Of a DNA stretch of 64,000 nt, positions 14,552-23,027 are shown piece by piece. The translations under genes and the position numbers were made by a program. Where the stretch lies: positions 62,001 through 126,000 of the forward strand of contig NZ_BMTN01000016.1 of the NCBI RefSeq assembly GCF_014649695.1. The letters run 5' to 3'. Source of the stretch: Streptomyces kurssanovii (GTDB taxonomy: Bacteria; Actinomycetota; Actinomycetes; Streptomycetales; Streptomycetaceae). The first letter of the stretch is position 1. Each line of letters starts with the position of its first letter. The notes under the pieces are model-generated. The model saw only the letters and a program-made list of their open reading frames with translations. It was not told where the DNA came from and ran no database searches.

Positions 14552-17358
14552 CACATGCTCCTCAGTTCCACCAGGTTGGCCAGCTCGTCGTTGGTCAGTT
14601 CCGTCAGGGCTCCTTCGCCGGAGCCGAGGACGGCGTCGGCGAGGTCCTTCTTGGACTCGAGCAGGGCGGCGATGCGGTCCTCGATGGTGCCTTCGGCGAT
14701 CATCTTGTGCACCTGGACGGATCTGGTCTGGCCGATGCGGTAGGCGCGGTCGGTGGCCTGGGCCTCCACGGCCGGGTTCCACCAGCGGTCGTAGTGGACG
14801 ACGTGGTCGGCGCGGGTGAGGTTGAGTCCGGTGCCGGCGGCCTTCAACGACAGCAGGAAGACGGGGACCTCGCCGTCCTGGAAGCGCTGGACGAGTTCCT
14901 CCCGGCGGGGTACGGGGGTGCCGCCGTGCAGCAGCTGGGCCCCGATGCCGCGTTCGCGCAGGTGCCGTTCGAGGAGCTTGGCCATGGCGACGTACTGGGT
15001 GAACACCAGGGCCGCGCCGCCCTCCGCGGTGATGGTGTCGAGGAGTTCGTCGAGGAGCTCGAGTTTCCCGGAGCGGCCGGACAGGGCGGTGTCGTCCTGC
15101 TTGAGGAAGTGCGCGGGGTGGTTGCAGATCTGTTTGAGGCCGGTGAGGAGTTTGAGGACCAGGCCGCTGCGGGCGATGCCCTGGCTGACGCGGATGCGGT
15201 CCATGACGTCCTGCGCGTGCCCCCGGTAGAGCGCGGCCTGTTCGGCGGTGAGGGCGACGGGCCGGTCGGTCTCGGTCTTGGGCGGCAGTTCGGGTGCGAT
15301 GCCGGGGTCGGACTTGCGGCGGCGCAGCAGGAACGGCCGGACGAGTCCGGCCAGTTCGCGTGCGGTGGGCTGCTCGCCGGTGGCGTCGGCGCGTTCGGCG
15401 TCGATGGGGGCGATCCAGCGGCGGCGGAAGTTGCCGTGGGTGCCCAGCAGTCCGGGGGTGGTCCAGTCCAGGACTGCCCACAGTTCGGAGAGGCTGTTCT
15501 CGACGGGGGTGCCGGTGAGGGCGATCTTCGCGTCGGCGGGGATCAGGCGCAGGGCCTTGGCGGTGCCGGAGAGCGGGTTCTTGACGTGTTGGGCCTCGTC
15601 GGCGACGAGCATGCTCCAGCGGTGGCCGCCGAGCCGTTCGGTGTCCAGGCGCATGGTGCCGTAGGTGGTCAGGACGAAGCCGTCGTCGGCGCCTTCGAGG
15701 CTGCGGCCGGTGCCGTGGAAGCGGCGTACCGGGGTGCCGGGGGCGAATCTGCCGATCTCGCGCTGCCAGTTGCCGAGCAGGGAGGCGGGGCAGACGACGA
15801 GGGTGGGGCCGCGGGTGTCGTCGTGTTCCTGGCGCAGCAGGTGCAGGGCGATGAGTTGGATCGTCTTGCCCAGGCCCATGTCGTCGGCGAGGCAGCCGCC
15901 GAGGCCGAGGGAGGTCATGCGGTCGAGCCAGCGCAGGCCGCGCAGCTGGTAGTCGCGCAGGGTCGCGGCGAGTGCGTCGGGCTGCCGCAGGGGTTCGGTG
16001 CCGCCGTCGGGGTCGGTGAGGCGGGCGCGCAGGGCCAGCAGCCAGTCGCTGGGGGCGACGGGGACCTGTTCGGTGCCGATGCGGGTGTGGCCGGTGAGGG
16101 CGACGGCGAGGGCCTCGATGGCGGTCAGCGGTCCGAGGGCGCGTTCGCGGGCCTTGCGGGCGAGGTCGGCGCCCACCAGGGTCCAGCGGCCGCGGAGCCG
16201 GACGAGGGGGCGTCCCTCGTCGGCGACGTGGGCCGTCTCCCGTTCGGTGAGGGGTTCGCTGTCGAGGGCGAGCTGCCAGCGCAGGTCGACGGTGTGGTCG
16301 CCGCCGAGGAAGGAGCGCAGGTCGGCGGGCGGGACTCGGTCGGCGCCGACGACGGCGCGGGCGGTCAGGGAGCGGGCGGCGCCTTCGGGCCAGTGGACGT
16401 CGATGCCGTGGGCGCGCAGCCGGGCCGCGCCGGTGCCGATCAGATCGGTGGTCTCCCGGTCGGTCAGGACCAGGGCGGACGGCACGGGCAGCAGCCGCTG
16501 CAGCGGCTCCCACACGCCGGCCGCGCGGCGCACGGCGAGGATCGTGTCGGCCTGGGCGCGCGGGCCGAGCGCGTGGTCGGCGCTGGCGAACAGTTCGCCC
16601 GCGTCGAGCGCGAGGGTGGGGTCGGCGAGGCTGTGGGCGCGCGGGACGAGGTGCAGGGCGGGCGGGCCGTCGGGGGTGTCGGCGAGGTGGACGTGGAGGG
16701 AGACCCGCACGCCGGAGTCGAGTCCGGCGGAGATCTCCTCGGCCCAGGCGCGCAGTTGGGGCACGTGCTGGGGTTCGGTGGCCGAGAACGCGGCCCGTCC
16801 GGTGGCGGCCGGGGCGGCGGCGGTGCGCGGCAGGGTGTCGGCGACGGCGTCGAGGAAGGCGCGCAGCAGCGCCTGTACGTCGCTGCCGGGGGCGGCGACG
16901 GCCTCGCCGGGGGCGGCCTGGGCGAGCTCCCGCAGCCGTACGACGTCCTCGAGGTCGAGCGGTCCGGCCCGCCAGGTGTCGTAGCCGCCGGCGGAGACGC
17001 CGGGCAGCAGCCGCTCCCGGGCTGCGAGGTGCAGCCCGAGGGCGGCGGCGGCCCCCCAGAACGCGGCGGCCGGATGCACGGTGGCGCCGTCCTGGCCGTG
17101 GGAGCGGCGTGCCTCGATCAGGGCGGGCAGCGCCTGGGCGAGGGGCAGGCGCAGCACCGGGAGGGTGCGCAGTGCGACGCCGCCGTCGTGCGGCACGACG
17201 AGGGACGCCTCGCCCGGCTCGCCCGCCGCCGTGTCCGGCAGCGGGGAGCCGTCCGGGTCGAAGAAGACGAGGCGGCCGGTGCGCGCCGGGTCCCCCGCCT
17301 CGAAGACCACCGCGCACCGCGCCAGCAGTCCGGCCTGCTCAGGCGCCAACCACACCAT
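14551..17358 (-). CDS. SNF2-family DEAD-like ATP-dependent helicase
   Basis: This 935-residue SF2 protein is of the actinobacterial HepA/SNF2 type. The N-terminal 450 residues are a family-specific region. The ATPase core has DDMGLGKTIQLIALHLL (motif I), LVADEAQHVKNP (DEAQ box) and LTGTPVENSLSELWAVLD. The C-terminal helicase lobe has LKAAGTGLNLTRADHVVHYDRWWNP and RAYRIGQTRSVQVHK. It probably remodels protein-DNA complexes. The start ATG at 17358 sits at the edge of a 17-bp tandem-repeat region that forms its upstream leader. It is translationally coupled to the SWIM gene. Confidence 0.92.
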   Translation of the reverse strand: MVWLAPEQAGLLARCAVVFEAGDPARTGRLVFFDPDGSPLPDTAAGEPGEASLVVPHDGGVALRTLPVLRLPLAQALPALIEARRSHGQDGATVHPAAAFWGAAAALGLHLAARERLLPGVSAGGYDTWRAGPLDLEDVVRLRELAQAAPGEAVAAPGSDVQALLRAFLDAVADTLPRTAAAPAATGRAAFSATEPQHVPQLRAWAEEISAGLDSGVRVSLHVHLADTPDGPPALHLVPRAHSLADPTLALDAGELFASADHALGPRAQADTILAVRRAAGVWEPLQRLLPVPSALVLTDRETTDLIGTGAARLRAHGIDVHWPEGAARSLTARAVVGADRVPPADLRSFLGGDHTVDLRWQLALDSEPLTERETAHVADEGRPLVRLRGRWTLVGADLARKARERALGPLTAIEALAVALTGHTRIGTEQVPVAPSDWLLALRARLTDPDGGTEPLRQPDALAATLRDYQLRGLRWLDRMTSLGLGGCLADDMGLGKTIQLIALHLLRQEHDDTRGPTLVVCPASLLGNWQREIGRFAPGTPVRRFHGTGRSLEGADDGFVLTTYGTMRLDTERLGGHRWSMLVADEAQHVKNPLSGTAKALRLIPADAKIALTGTPVENSLSELWAVLDWTTPGLLGTHGNFRRRWIAPIDAERADATGEQPTARELAGLVRPFLLRRRKSDPGIAPELPPKTETDRPVALTAEQAALYRGHAQDVMDRIRVSQGIARSGLVLKLLTGLKQICNHPAHFLKQDDTALSGRSGKLELLDELLDTITAEGGAALVFTQYVAMAKLLERHLRERGIGAQLLHGGTPVPRREELVQRFQDGEVPVFLLSLKAAGTGLNLTRADHVVHYDRWWNPAVEAQATDRAYRIGQTRSVQVHKMIAEGTIEDRIAALLESKKDLADAVLGSGEGALTELTNDELANLVELRSM

Positions 17359-17415
17359 GCGTCCCGCTCTCTCTTGCGTGCTGTTCTCTTGTACTGCGTC
17401 TCGCTCGTGCTGTGT

Positions 17416-17480
17416 CGTGCTCGTACTGCTGTCGTGCTCGTACTGCTGTGGTGCTCGTACTGCTGTCGTGCTCGTACTGC
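17416..17480. repeat. 17-bp tandem repeat, nearly four copies
   Basis: Units begin at 17416, 17433, 17450 and 17467 (CGTGCTCGTACTGCTGT; one base differs in the third, and the last is incomplete). The array lies in the 163-bp gap between the permease and the helicase gene, upstream of the helicase start. It has no spacers of the kind that would suggest CRISPR. Confidence 0.85.
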
Positions 17481-17521
17481 GTCGTTCGTGGCCGTGCGGC
17501 GCCGGTCGTGTGCGCCGGTGA

Positions 17522-18379
17522 TCAGCTTGTCAGGTTGCGGAAGCGGCGCACCGACAACGGGAAGAAGACGGCGCACAGGACGACGGGCCACACCACGGCC
17601 ATCAGCAGCGCGTGCTGCGCGATCCATGAGTCCCCGCCGAATCCCGGGTTGCCGAACAGCTCCCGCACCGCCAGCACCGTGGAGGACAACGGATTCCACT
17701 CGGCGATCGTGCCCAGCCAGCCCGGCATGGTGGACGGTGCCACGAACGCGCTGGTGAGGAAGCCGATCGGGAACTCCAGGGTCTGCACCATGGTGATGCC
17801 CTCGGGGCCCTTCATCAGCAGTCCGAGGTAGATGCCGGCCCACACCAGTGCGAAGCGCAGCAGCAGCAACAGGCCGACCGCGAGGGTGGTTTCGCCGAGG
17901 GTTCCGTGGGCCTCCCAGCCGATGGCCAGGCCGGTGGCGAACAGGACGGCCAGGGCCAGCAGGGAGGAGAGCATGTCGGTCACGGCGCGTCCGACGACCA
18001 CGGCGGAGGGCGCCATGGGCATGGTGCGGAAGCGGGAGGTGACGCCGCGGTTCTTGTCGGCGGCGACGGCGGTGACCGTCTCGCCCATGCCGAAGACCAT
18101 CGTCATGACGAACATGCCGGGTACCAGGAACTCGCGGTAGTTGCCTCCGCCGGGCACCTGCATGGCGCCGCCGAAGAAGTACCCGAACATCAGCACCATC
18201 ATGACGGGGAAGGCCAGCGACCCGATCAGGGTGCCCGGTTCGCGGACCCAGTGGGTCAGGCCGCGCAGGGTGACCGTCCAGCCGTCGGCGGCCGCCCAGC
18301 GGAGCCGGGCCAGCGGGGTGCGGGCGATCACCGGGGCGAGGGCGGCGCGGTCCATGGGGCGGGGTGCGGTGATGCTCAT
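17522..18379 (-). CDS. ABC-2 type exporter permease (DrrB-like)
   Basis: A 285-residue ABC-2 permease with about six membrane segments, beginning near residue 52 (TLIGSLAFPVMMVLMFGYFFGGAM) and ending near the C-terminus (ALLMAVVWPVVLCAVFFPLSV). The conserved EFPIGFLTSAFV and PSTMPGWLGTIAEWNPLSS segments are typical of daunorubicin-resistance DrrB relatives. With the coupled ATPase it should export an aromatic polyketide or related product across the cytoplasmic membrane. The start overlaps the ATPase stop as ATGA. Its position beside type II PKS genes supports a self-resistance role. Confidence 0.92.
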   Translation of the reverse strand: MSITAPRPMDRAALAPVIARTPLARLRWAAADGWTVTLRGLTHWVREPGTLIGSLAFPVMMVLMFGYFFGGAMQVPGGGNYREFLVPGMFVMTMVFGMGETVTAVAADKNRGVTSRFRTMPMAPSAVVVGRAVTDMLSSLLALAVLFATGLAIGWEAHGTLGETTLAVGLLLLLRFALVWAGIYLGLLMKGPEGITMVQTLEFPIGFLTSAFVAPSTMPGWLGTIAEWNPLSSTVLAVRELFGNPGFGGDSWIAQHALLMAVVWPVVLCAVFFPLSVRRFRNLTS

Positions 18380-19389
18380 GCCGCCACCGCCTCTCGGGCG
18401 CCGTCACCGGTACCACCGGACGCACCGCTGCCGGTGGCGGTGGCGGTGGCGGTGCCGGTCAGGTGCAGGAACACCTCGTCGAGGGTGGGCCGGCGCAGTG
18501 CGATGTCCTCGGCCGCCACGCCGGCCGCGTCCAGGGCGCGGACGATGCCGGCGAGCGCGCTGGTGCGGTCCTTGACGCGGGCGCTGATGCGGCGGGTGTC
18601 GTGGTCGGTGTCCGGCCGGTCGGCGCACACCTGCTCCAGCGCCGCCGCGGCGGCGGGGAGCTGGTCGGCGCGGCGCACCACGACGTCGATCCGGTCGCCG
18701 CCGATGCGGGACTTGAGCTCGTCGGGCGTGCCCTCGGCGATGACCTTGCCGGAGTCGATGACGGAGACGGCGTCGGCGAGCTGGTCGGCCTCCTCCAGGT
18801 ACTGGGTGGTCAGCAGCACGGTGGTGCCGGTGTCGACGAGGCTGCGCACCGCCTCCCACACCTCGCCGCGGCTGCGCGGGTCGAGGCCGGTGGTCGGCTC
18901 GTCGAGGAACAGCACCGGCGGGGCGAGGACCATGCTCGCCGCCAGGTCGAGGCGGCGGCGCATACCTCCGGAGTACTCCTTAAGCGGCTTCTTGCCGGTG
19001 TCGGCGAGACGGAAGTGCTCGAGGAGTTCGTCGGCGCGGCGGCGGGCGGCGGCCGGCGACAGGTGGTGCAGGCGGCCGAACATGACGAGGTTCTGCCGTC
19101 CGCTGAGGACTTCGTCGACGGCGGCGTACTGGCCCACCAGGCCGATGCTCGCGCGGACTTCGGCGGCCTGGCGGGCGACGTCGTGGCCCGCGACCTCGGC
19201 GCGTCCGCCGTCGGCCTTCAGCAGGGTCGACAGGATGCCGACGGAGGTGGTCTTGCCCGCACCGTTGGGGCCCAGCAGCCCGTGGACGGTGCCGGCGGGT
19301 ACACGGAGGTCGAATCCGTCGAGTGCGTACCGGTCGCCGTAGCGCTTGCGCAGTCCTTCGGCGAGGACGGCGGTGCTGGTCGGATCCAC
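18376..19389 (-). CDS. ABC exporter ATPase (DrrA-like)
   Basis: The 337-residue ATPase has a Walker A motif GLLGPNGAGKTT, the signature YSGGMRRRLDLAASM and Walker B VLFLDEPTTGLDP. A DrrA-type C-terminal extension contains RRPTLDEVFLHLTG. A Thr/Ala/Gly-rich tail with ATATATGSGASGG looks like a short low-complexity expansion. It should energise export by the adjacent permease. The GTG start at 19389 is supported by AAGGAAG about six bases upstream. The 253-bp gap ahead is shared with the divergent ABM gene and contains SARP-like heptamers, so both directions may be pathway-controlled. Confidence 0.93.
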   Translation of the reverse strand: MDPTSTAVLAEGLRKRYGDRYALDGFDLRVPAGTVHGLLGPNGAGKTTSVGILSTLLKADGGRAEVAGHDVARQAAEVRASIGLVGQYAAVDEVLSGRQNLVMFGRLHHLSPAAARRRADELLEHFRLADTGKKPLKEYSGGMRRRLDLAASMVLAPPVLFLDEPTTGLDPRSRGEVWEAVRSLVDTGTTVLLTTQYLEEADQLADAVSVIDSGKVIAEGTPDELKSRIGGDRIDVVVRRADQLPAAAAALEQVCADRPDTDHDTRRISARVKDRTSALAGIVRALDAAGVAAEDIALRRPTLDEVFLHLTGTATATATGSGASGGTGDGAREAVAA

Positions 19390-19484
19390 GTCGGCTTCCT
19401 TACGGGTAGCGGGTATCCGGCCGAGGGTCCCAAACCGTCCCTGAGCGGGGCCGGAGCGCGGCTCAAGACCCGGCCGGGGAACGG

Positions 19485-19513
19485 TCGAGGGCCGGTCGGG
19501 GCCCGGTCGAGGA
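19485..19513 (+). promoter_or_regulatory. SARP-like heptamer array upstream of ABM gene
   Basis: TCGAGGG (19485), TCGGGGC (19496) and TCGAGGA (19507) start exactly 11 bp apart, as in known SARP operators. The array lies about 130 bp before the ABM monooxygenase start and about 95 bp before the divergent exporter ATPase start. Confidence 0.6.
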
Positions 19514-19642
19514 GGCGGAAGCGGGAGGGGTGCAGGCCGGGGGGCGGCGTCCGGTGACGGCGGGGAACTGCTTCGTTCGACGGCTGCTCTAGCGCGGGGC
19601 GGGACCGTGACGCGAGGAGGTCCCCCGACCAGAGGAAGCACC

Positions 19643-19936
19643 GTGATCACTTTCATCAACCGGTTCCACGTCACCGGCCCCACCGAGGAGTTCGAGACGG
19701 CCTTCGACGCCACGTCGGCGTTCTTCGCCGCCCAGCCCGGGTTCCTGAACCACCGGCTGCTCCAGCACGTCGACGAGCCGCACCTGTACGTGAACGTCGC
19801 CGACTGGAAGGACGAGGAGTCCTTCCGCGCGGCCCTGGCCCGCCCCGAGTTCGCCGCGCACCGCACCACGTTGCGCACGCTCAGCAGCAGCGACCCCAAC
19901 CTGTACGTGCCGCTGCTGGAGCGGGTCGCGCGCTGA
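19643..19936 (+). CDS. Antibiotic biosynthesis monooxygenase (ABM) family protein
   Basis: This 97-residue ferredoxin-like protein fits the ABM family: an N-terminal beta strand ITFINRFHVTG, a long helix FETAFDATSAFFAAQPGFLNHRLLQ, then YVNVADWKDEESFRAAL. Members such as ActVA-Orf6 oxidise aromatic polyketide phenols to quinones without cofactor. Others are heme-related or of unknown function. The GTG at 19643 is preferred because AGAGGAAG stands just upstream. Placement between SARP-like arrays and next to an ActIII-type ketoreductase supports a tailoring role in the type II pathway. Confidence 0.85.
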   Translation: MITFINRFHVTGPTEEFETAFDATSAFFAAQPGFLNHRLLQHVDEPHLYVNVADWKDEESFRAALARPEFAAHRTTLRTLSSSDPNLYVPLLERVAR

Positions 19937-19944
19937 GACGGTTC

Positions 19945-20127
19945 TCGAGAACACCCGGAGCATGCGTCGAGCGGTCTTCGACCGGTTCTCGAGCCTGTTT
20001 CGGGCGGCGCGGCAGGAGCTCGCCCGCCGGCGTCGGGCCGGGCGAGGCGCCGGGGACGGGAGGTCGTCGGGACCGCTCGAGACCGGCTGGGGCCCGGATC
20101 GGGCGGGGGACGACGTCCCGTCGAGTG
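19945..20127 (+). promoter_or_regulatory. Extended SARP-like heptamer arrays upstream of the ketoreductase
   Basis: In the 391-bp gap 19937-20327, heptamers lie in 11-bp phase: TCGAGAA (19945), TCGAGCG (19967), TCGACCG (19978), TCGAGCC (19989) and TCGGGCG (20000). A second set lies at 22-bp intervals: TCGAGAC (20077), TCGGGCG (20099) and TCGAGTG (20121). This is the densest site in the window and probably drives the ketoreductase gene at 20328. Apart from these arrays the gap shows no gene. Confidence 0.65.
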
Positions 20128-20327
20128 CGTGTCCATGACCGGGCCCCCGTCTTGCGGTCGGTGGCACAGTCGCCCTGACGACCGGCCCGGCACCCGTGGC
20201 GGCCCCTGTGAGGCACGGACCCGAACCGGGGTGCGGCCGGCGTGCTCCCCCACGCGCAACTGTGCGGCACCTCTGTGCCTTTCGTCCCCCGGCCCGGCCG
20301 GGCAGCCAACGACCCTGAGGAGTAACG

Positions 20328-21119
20328 ATGAGCAAGACCGTCAAGGATCAGCGGATCGCCCTGGTGACGGGCGGCACCAGCGGTATCGGCCTGGAGATCG
20401 TGCGCAGGCTGGCGTCCGCCGGCATCCCGGTGCATCTGTGCGGGCGTTCCCAGGAGACGGTGAGCAGCACCGTCAAGGAGCTCGTGGAGGAGGGCCTGGC
20501 GGTCACCGGCTCGGTGTGCGACGTCCGCGAGCAGGAGCAGATCGGCGAGCTGGTGCGCACGGTCGTGGAGCAGCACGGCCCGATACGGATCCTGGTCAAC
20601 AACGCCGGCCGCAGCGGCGGCGGGCCGACCGCCACGATCACCGACGAGCTGTGGACCGACGTCATCGCCACCAACCTGACCAGTGTGTTCCGGGTGACCA
20701 AGGAGGTCCTGACGGCGGGCGGGATGCAGGAGGCGGGCCGCGGCAGGATCATCAACATCGCCTCGACCGGCGGCAAGCAGGGCGTGGTGCTCGCGGCCCC
20801 GTACTCGGCGTCGAAGCACGGTGTCGTGGGCTTCAGCAAGGCGCTCGGCCTGGAGCTGGCACGTACCGGCATCACCGTCAACGCGGTGTGCCCCGGGTTC
20901 GTCGAGACGCCGATGGCGGAGAGGGTCCGCGCCGGCTACGCGGGCGCGTGGGGTGTGAGCGAGGAGGAGGCGTACGAGCGCATCACCACCCGGGTGCCCA
21001 ACGGCCGTTACGTGCAGGTGCGGGAGGTGGCCGCGATGGTCGAGTACCTCGTCGGCGACGACGCGGCGGCCGTGACCGCGCAGGCGCTCAACGTGTGCGG
21101 CGGTCTGGGCAACTACTGA
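20328..21119 (+). CDS. Type II PKS ketoreductase (ActIII-like SDR)
   Basis: A 263-residue SDR with LVTGGTSGIGLEIVRRL (cofactor), LVNNAGRSGGG, the catalytic Ser region NIASTGGKQGVV and APYSASKHGVVGFSKALGLELA (Tyr and Lys). The C-terminal run, with CPGFVETPMAERV, PNGRYVQVREVAAMVEYL and ALNVCGGLGNY, is characteristic of aromatic-polyketide C-9 ketoreductases. It should reduce one carbonyl of the poly-beta-ketone bound to the minimal PKS, using NADPH, and so help set the first-ring fold. GAGGAGTAACG precedes the ATG. It converges on the acyltransferase gene and follows a large SARP-like array. Confidence 0.95.
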   Translation: MSKTVKDQRIALVTGGTSGIGLEIVRRLASAGIPVHLCGRSQETVSSTVKELVEEGLAVTGSVCDVREQEQIGELVRTVVEQHGPIRILVNNAGRSGGGPTATITDELWTDVIATNLTSVFRVTKEVLTAGGMQEAGRGRIINIASTGGKQGVVLAAPYSASKHGVVGFSKALGLELARTGITVNAVCPGFVETPMAERVRAGYAGAWGVSEEEAYERITTRVPNGRYVQVREVAAMVEYLVGDDAAAVTAQALNVCGGLGNY

Positions 21120-21231
21120 CCGCCGGGGCCGGGCGGCGATGTCGCGGGAACCACCGTCCGCGGGTGGCAACGGCAGCCGCCGTCCGGCAGACCGGCATGC
21201 CGCGCGCCCGGCACCTGCGGTCCCGCCGGTC

Positions 21232-22227
21232 TCAGGCCCACTGGGGGGCCGGAATGGCGGCCCGGAGCTGTTCGCGTGCCCGGGCCGTCTGCTGCCGGTC
21301 GTCGTCCGGGGTGCGGCTGCGGGCGGGCAGGAGCGCGACGGTGGTGTGGTGGGCGAGGCGCACGGCCGGGTGGCGGCGGGCGATGGTGGTGAGGCTCCGG
21401 CCGGGCCCGGTCTCCAGCAGCAGGTGGTGGCCGGTGAACAGGAGCTTGTCGAGGGTGGGCCAGAAGTGGACGGGGGCGGCGGGGTGGCTCGCCCACAGGG
21501 CCGCGTCGGCGACCGTGTCCGCCTCCAGCCGGGTGCGGGTGAAGGCCGACCACAACGGGACCTGGGGCGGGCGGGCGGTGATCTGCCGGTACAGGGTCAG
21601 GTCATGGAACAGCGGCGCCAGGACCGGGCTGTGGAAAGGGTGGTGGGCGGCCACCGGCATGGTGGTGATCCCGGCGTGGCGCAGGTCGGCCGCGATGGCG
21701 TCCAGGGGGCCGGCGAGGCCGGCGAGGACGGTCTGGCGGGGGGCGTTGAGCGCGCCGACGGCGATCGTGGGGTGCCGGGCGAGGAAGGGGCGTACGTCGT
21801 CGGGGGTGCCGGCGACGGTCAGCAGCCCGCCGGGCGGGGTGGGGGCGATGCGGGTGACCCGGTCGCGCATGACGGCCACCGCGTCCTCGAGGGTGAACAC
21901 GCCGGCCAGGGCCGCGGCGGCGAGTTCGCCGACGCTGTGGCCGAGCAGCGCCGCGGGGCGCACACCCCAGGACATGACCATGCGGGCGAGCGCGTAGTCC
22001 AGGGTGAACAGCAGCGGCTGGGCCCGGCGTACGTCGTCGATGCCGATGGCCGCATGGTCGCCGAGCCAGTCGGCGCGCAGTTCGTCGCCGTTGCCGAAGA
22101 GGGCAAGGCACCGGTCGACGGCGTCGGTGAACACCGGGTCGCTGCCGTAGAGTCCGGCGCCCATGCGCGGGTACTGCGCGCCCTGGCCGGGCAGCAGCAG
22201 CACCACGTCCCGGAACGTGTCGTCCAT
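21232..22227 (-). CDS. Discrete acyltransferase (malonyl-type or acyl hydrolase) in the type II PKS block
   Basis: The 331-residue protein has the AT architecture: LLLPGQGAQYPRMG, the serine elbow LLGHSVGELAAAAL, an Arg in VMRDRVTRIA compatible with carboxylate binding, and His in AAHHPFHSPVL. It is distinct from the trans-AT at 39 kb. It could serve the type II ACP as malonyltransferase, load an unusual starter unit as DpsD-like proteins do, or act as an editing hydrolase for the trans-AT line. The ATG at 22227 is chosen because AAGGAGG lies directly upstream. A longer form starting eight residues earlier lacks that site. Confidence 0.85.
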   Translation of the reverse strand: MDDTFRDVVLLLPGQGAQYPRMGAGLYGSDPVFTDAVDRCLALFGNGDELRADWLGDHAAIGIDDVRRAQPLLFTLDYALARMVMSWGVRPAALLGHSVGELAAAALAGVFTLEDAVAVMRDRVTRIAPTPPGGLLTVAGTPDDVRPFLARHPTIAVGALNAPRQTVLAGLAGPLDAIAADLRHAGITTMPVAAHHPFHSPVLAPLFHDLTLYRQITARPPQVPLWSAFTRTRLEADTVADAALWASHPAAPVHFWPTLDKLLFTGHHLLLETGPGRSLTTIARRHPAVRLAHHTTVALLPARSRTPDDDRQQTARAREQLRAAIPAPQWA

Positions 22228-22495
22228 GCGCGGGCCTCCTTCGTCCGACACCGGTGTCGGTGCCGGTCAATCTGCCGTTCCCGTATGGAGGTTCGCTCGA
22301 GGACCGGTCCACGGGTACCCGGCGGCCGGGGACCGGACCAGTGCGGCTCCAGGGCGGGTCCACTTCGCGGGGCGAGGCTCGGCGGGCCGCGACAGTGCGC
22401 CCGCCGGGCCGGCCCTGCGCGGGTACTGGAGCGTGGGGTGCGGTCCGTGGCCGCGCGCTCCTCGATGTCCTGATGTCGCGACCCAGGGAGATGTC

Positions 22496-22945
22496 TTGAC
22501 CAGCACAGCCGTGGCGGCCGTCGTGTCGCAGAGCGAGATCTACGCGCAGGTGCAGCAGTTCTACGCCGGCCAGGTGCGTCACCTGGACGGCCTGCGGGCC
22601 GAGGAGTTCGCCGGCTCGTTCACGGCCGACGGTGTCTTCGACCACCGTCCTGGTGGCGACCCGCTGGTGGGCCGGGAGGCGATCGCCGCGGCGATCGGCG
22701 AGTACCAGAGGACCACGCATGCCGCCGACCCGGTGCAGCGCCGCCACTGGTTCAACATGCTCCAGGTCTTCCCGCAGGACGACGGCACGCTGCGCACCGA
22801 GTACTACGCGCTGGTGCTGCAGACCCGCCCCGGTGTGCGGGAGCCGATGGTCGGTCCGAGTTGTTTCGTCACCGACGTCCTGGTCCACGAGGACGGTGGA
22901 CTGCGAACGAGGTTCCGCAAGGTCAGCCCGGACCACGTGGTCTGA
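22496..22945 (+). CDS. SnoaL-like/NTF2-fold polyketide tailoring protein
   Basis: This 149-residue protein has an NTF2-like cone fold pattern: SEIYAQVQQFYAGQVRHLDGL, then FTADGVFDH, GREAIAAAIGEY and a C-terminal strand FRKVSPDHVV. Small SnoaL-like proteins in aromatic polyketide clusters act as aldol cyclases or as cofactor-free hydroxylases. The substrate here cannot be read. The start is taken as TTG at 22496 with AGGGAG five bases upstream. A strong hairpin follows the stop and separates it from the convergent metallo-beta-lactamase gene. It is divergent from the acyltransferase gene. Confidence 0.8.
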   Translation: MTSTAVAAVVSQSEIYAQVQQFYAGQVRHLDGLRAEEFAGSFTADGVFDHRPGGDPLVGREAIAAAIGEYQRTTHAADPVQRRHWFNMLQVFPQDDGTLRTEYYALVLQTRPGVREPMVGPSCFVTDVLVHEDGGLRTRFRKVSPDHVV

Positions 22946-22964
22946 GGCGCGTTCCGGCACGGAG

Positions 22965-22996
22965 GAGAGGCGGCCCGCGGGAGCGGGCCGCCTCTC
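22965..22996. terminator. Bidirectional hairpin terminator
   Basis: A perfect 14-bp stem (GAGAGGCGGCCCGC with its complement) around a GGGA loop lies between the convergent SnoaL-like gene (stop at 22945) and the cyclase gene (stop at 23028). Confidence 0.85.
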
Positions 22997-23027
22997 GTTC
23001 GTGCGCGGGTGGTCGTGGGCCGGGCGT

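Noticed and set aside
13253-17317. A single 1354-codon minus-strand frame covering both SWIM and helicase regions
   Set aside because: Only its C-terminal part matches the SWIM protein. The rest is Arg/Pro-rich and out of frame with the clear helicase motifs.
17416-17480. Short direct repeats suggestive of CRISPR
   Set aside because: Units abut with no spacers and there are no cas genes.
22297-22314. Possible SARP site (TCGAGGA) between the acyltransferase and SnoaL-like genes
   Set aside because: Only one good heptamer. The phased neighbour TCCACGG is a poor match.
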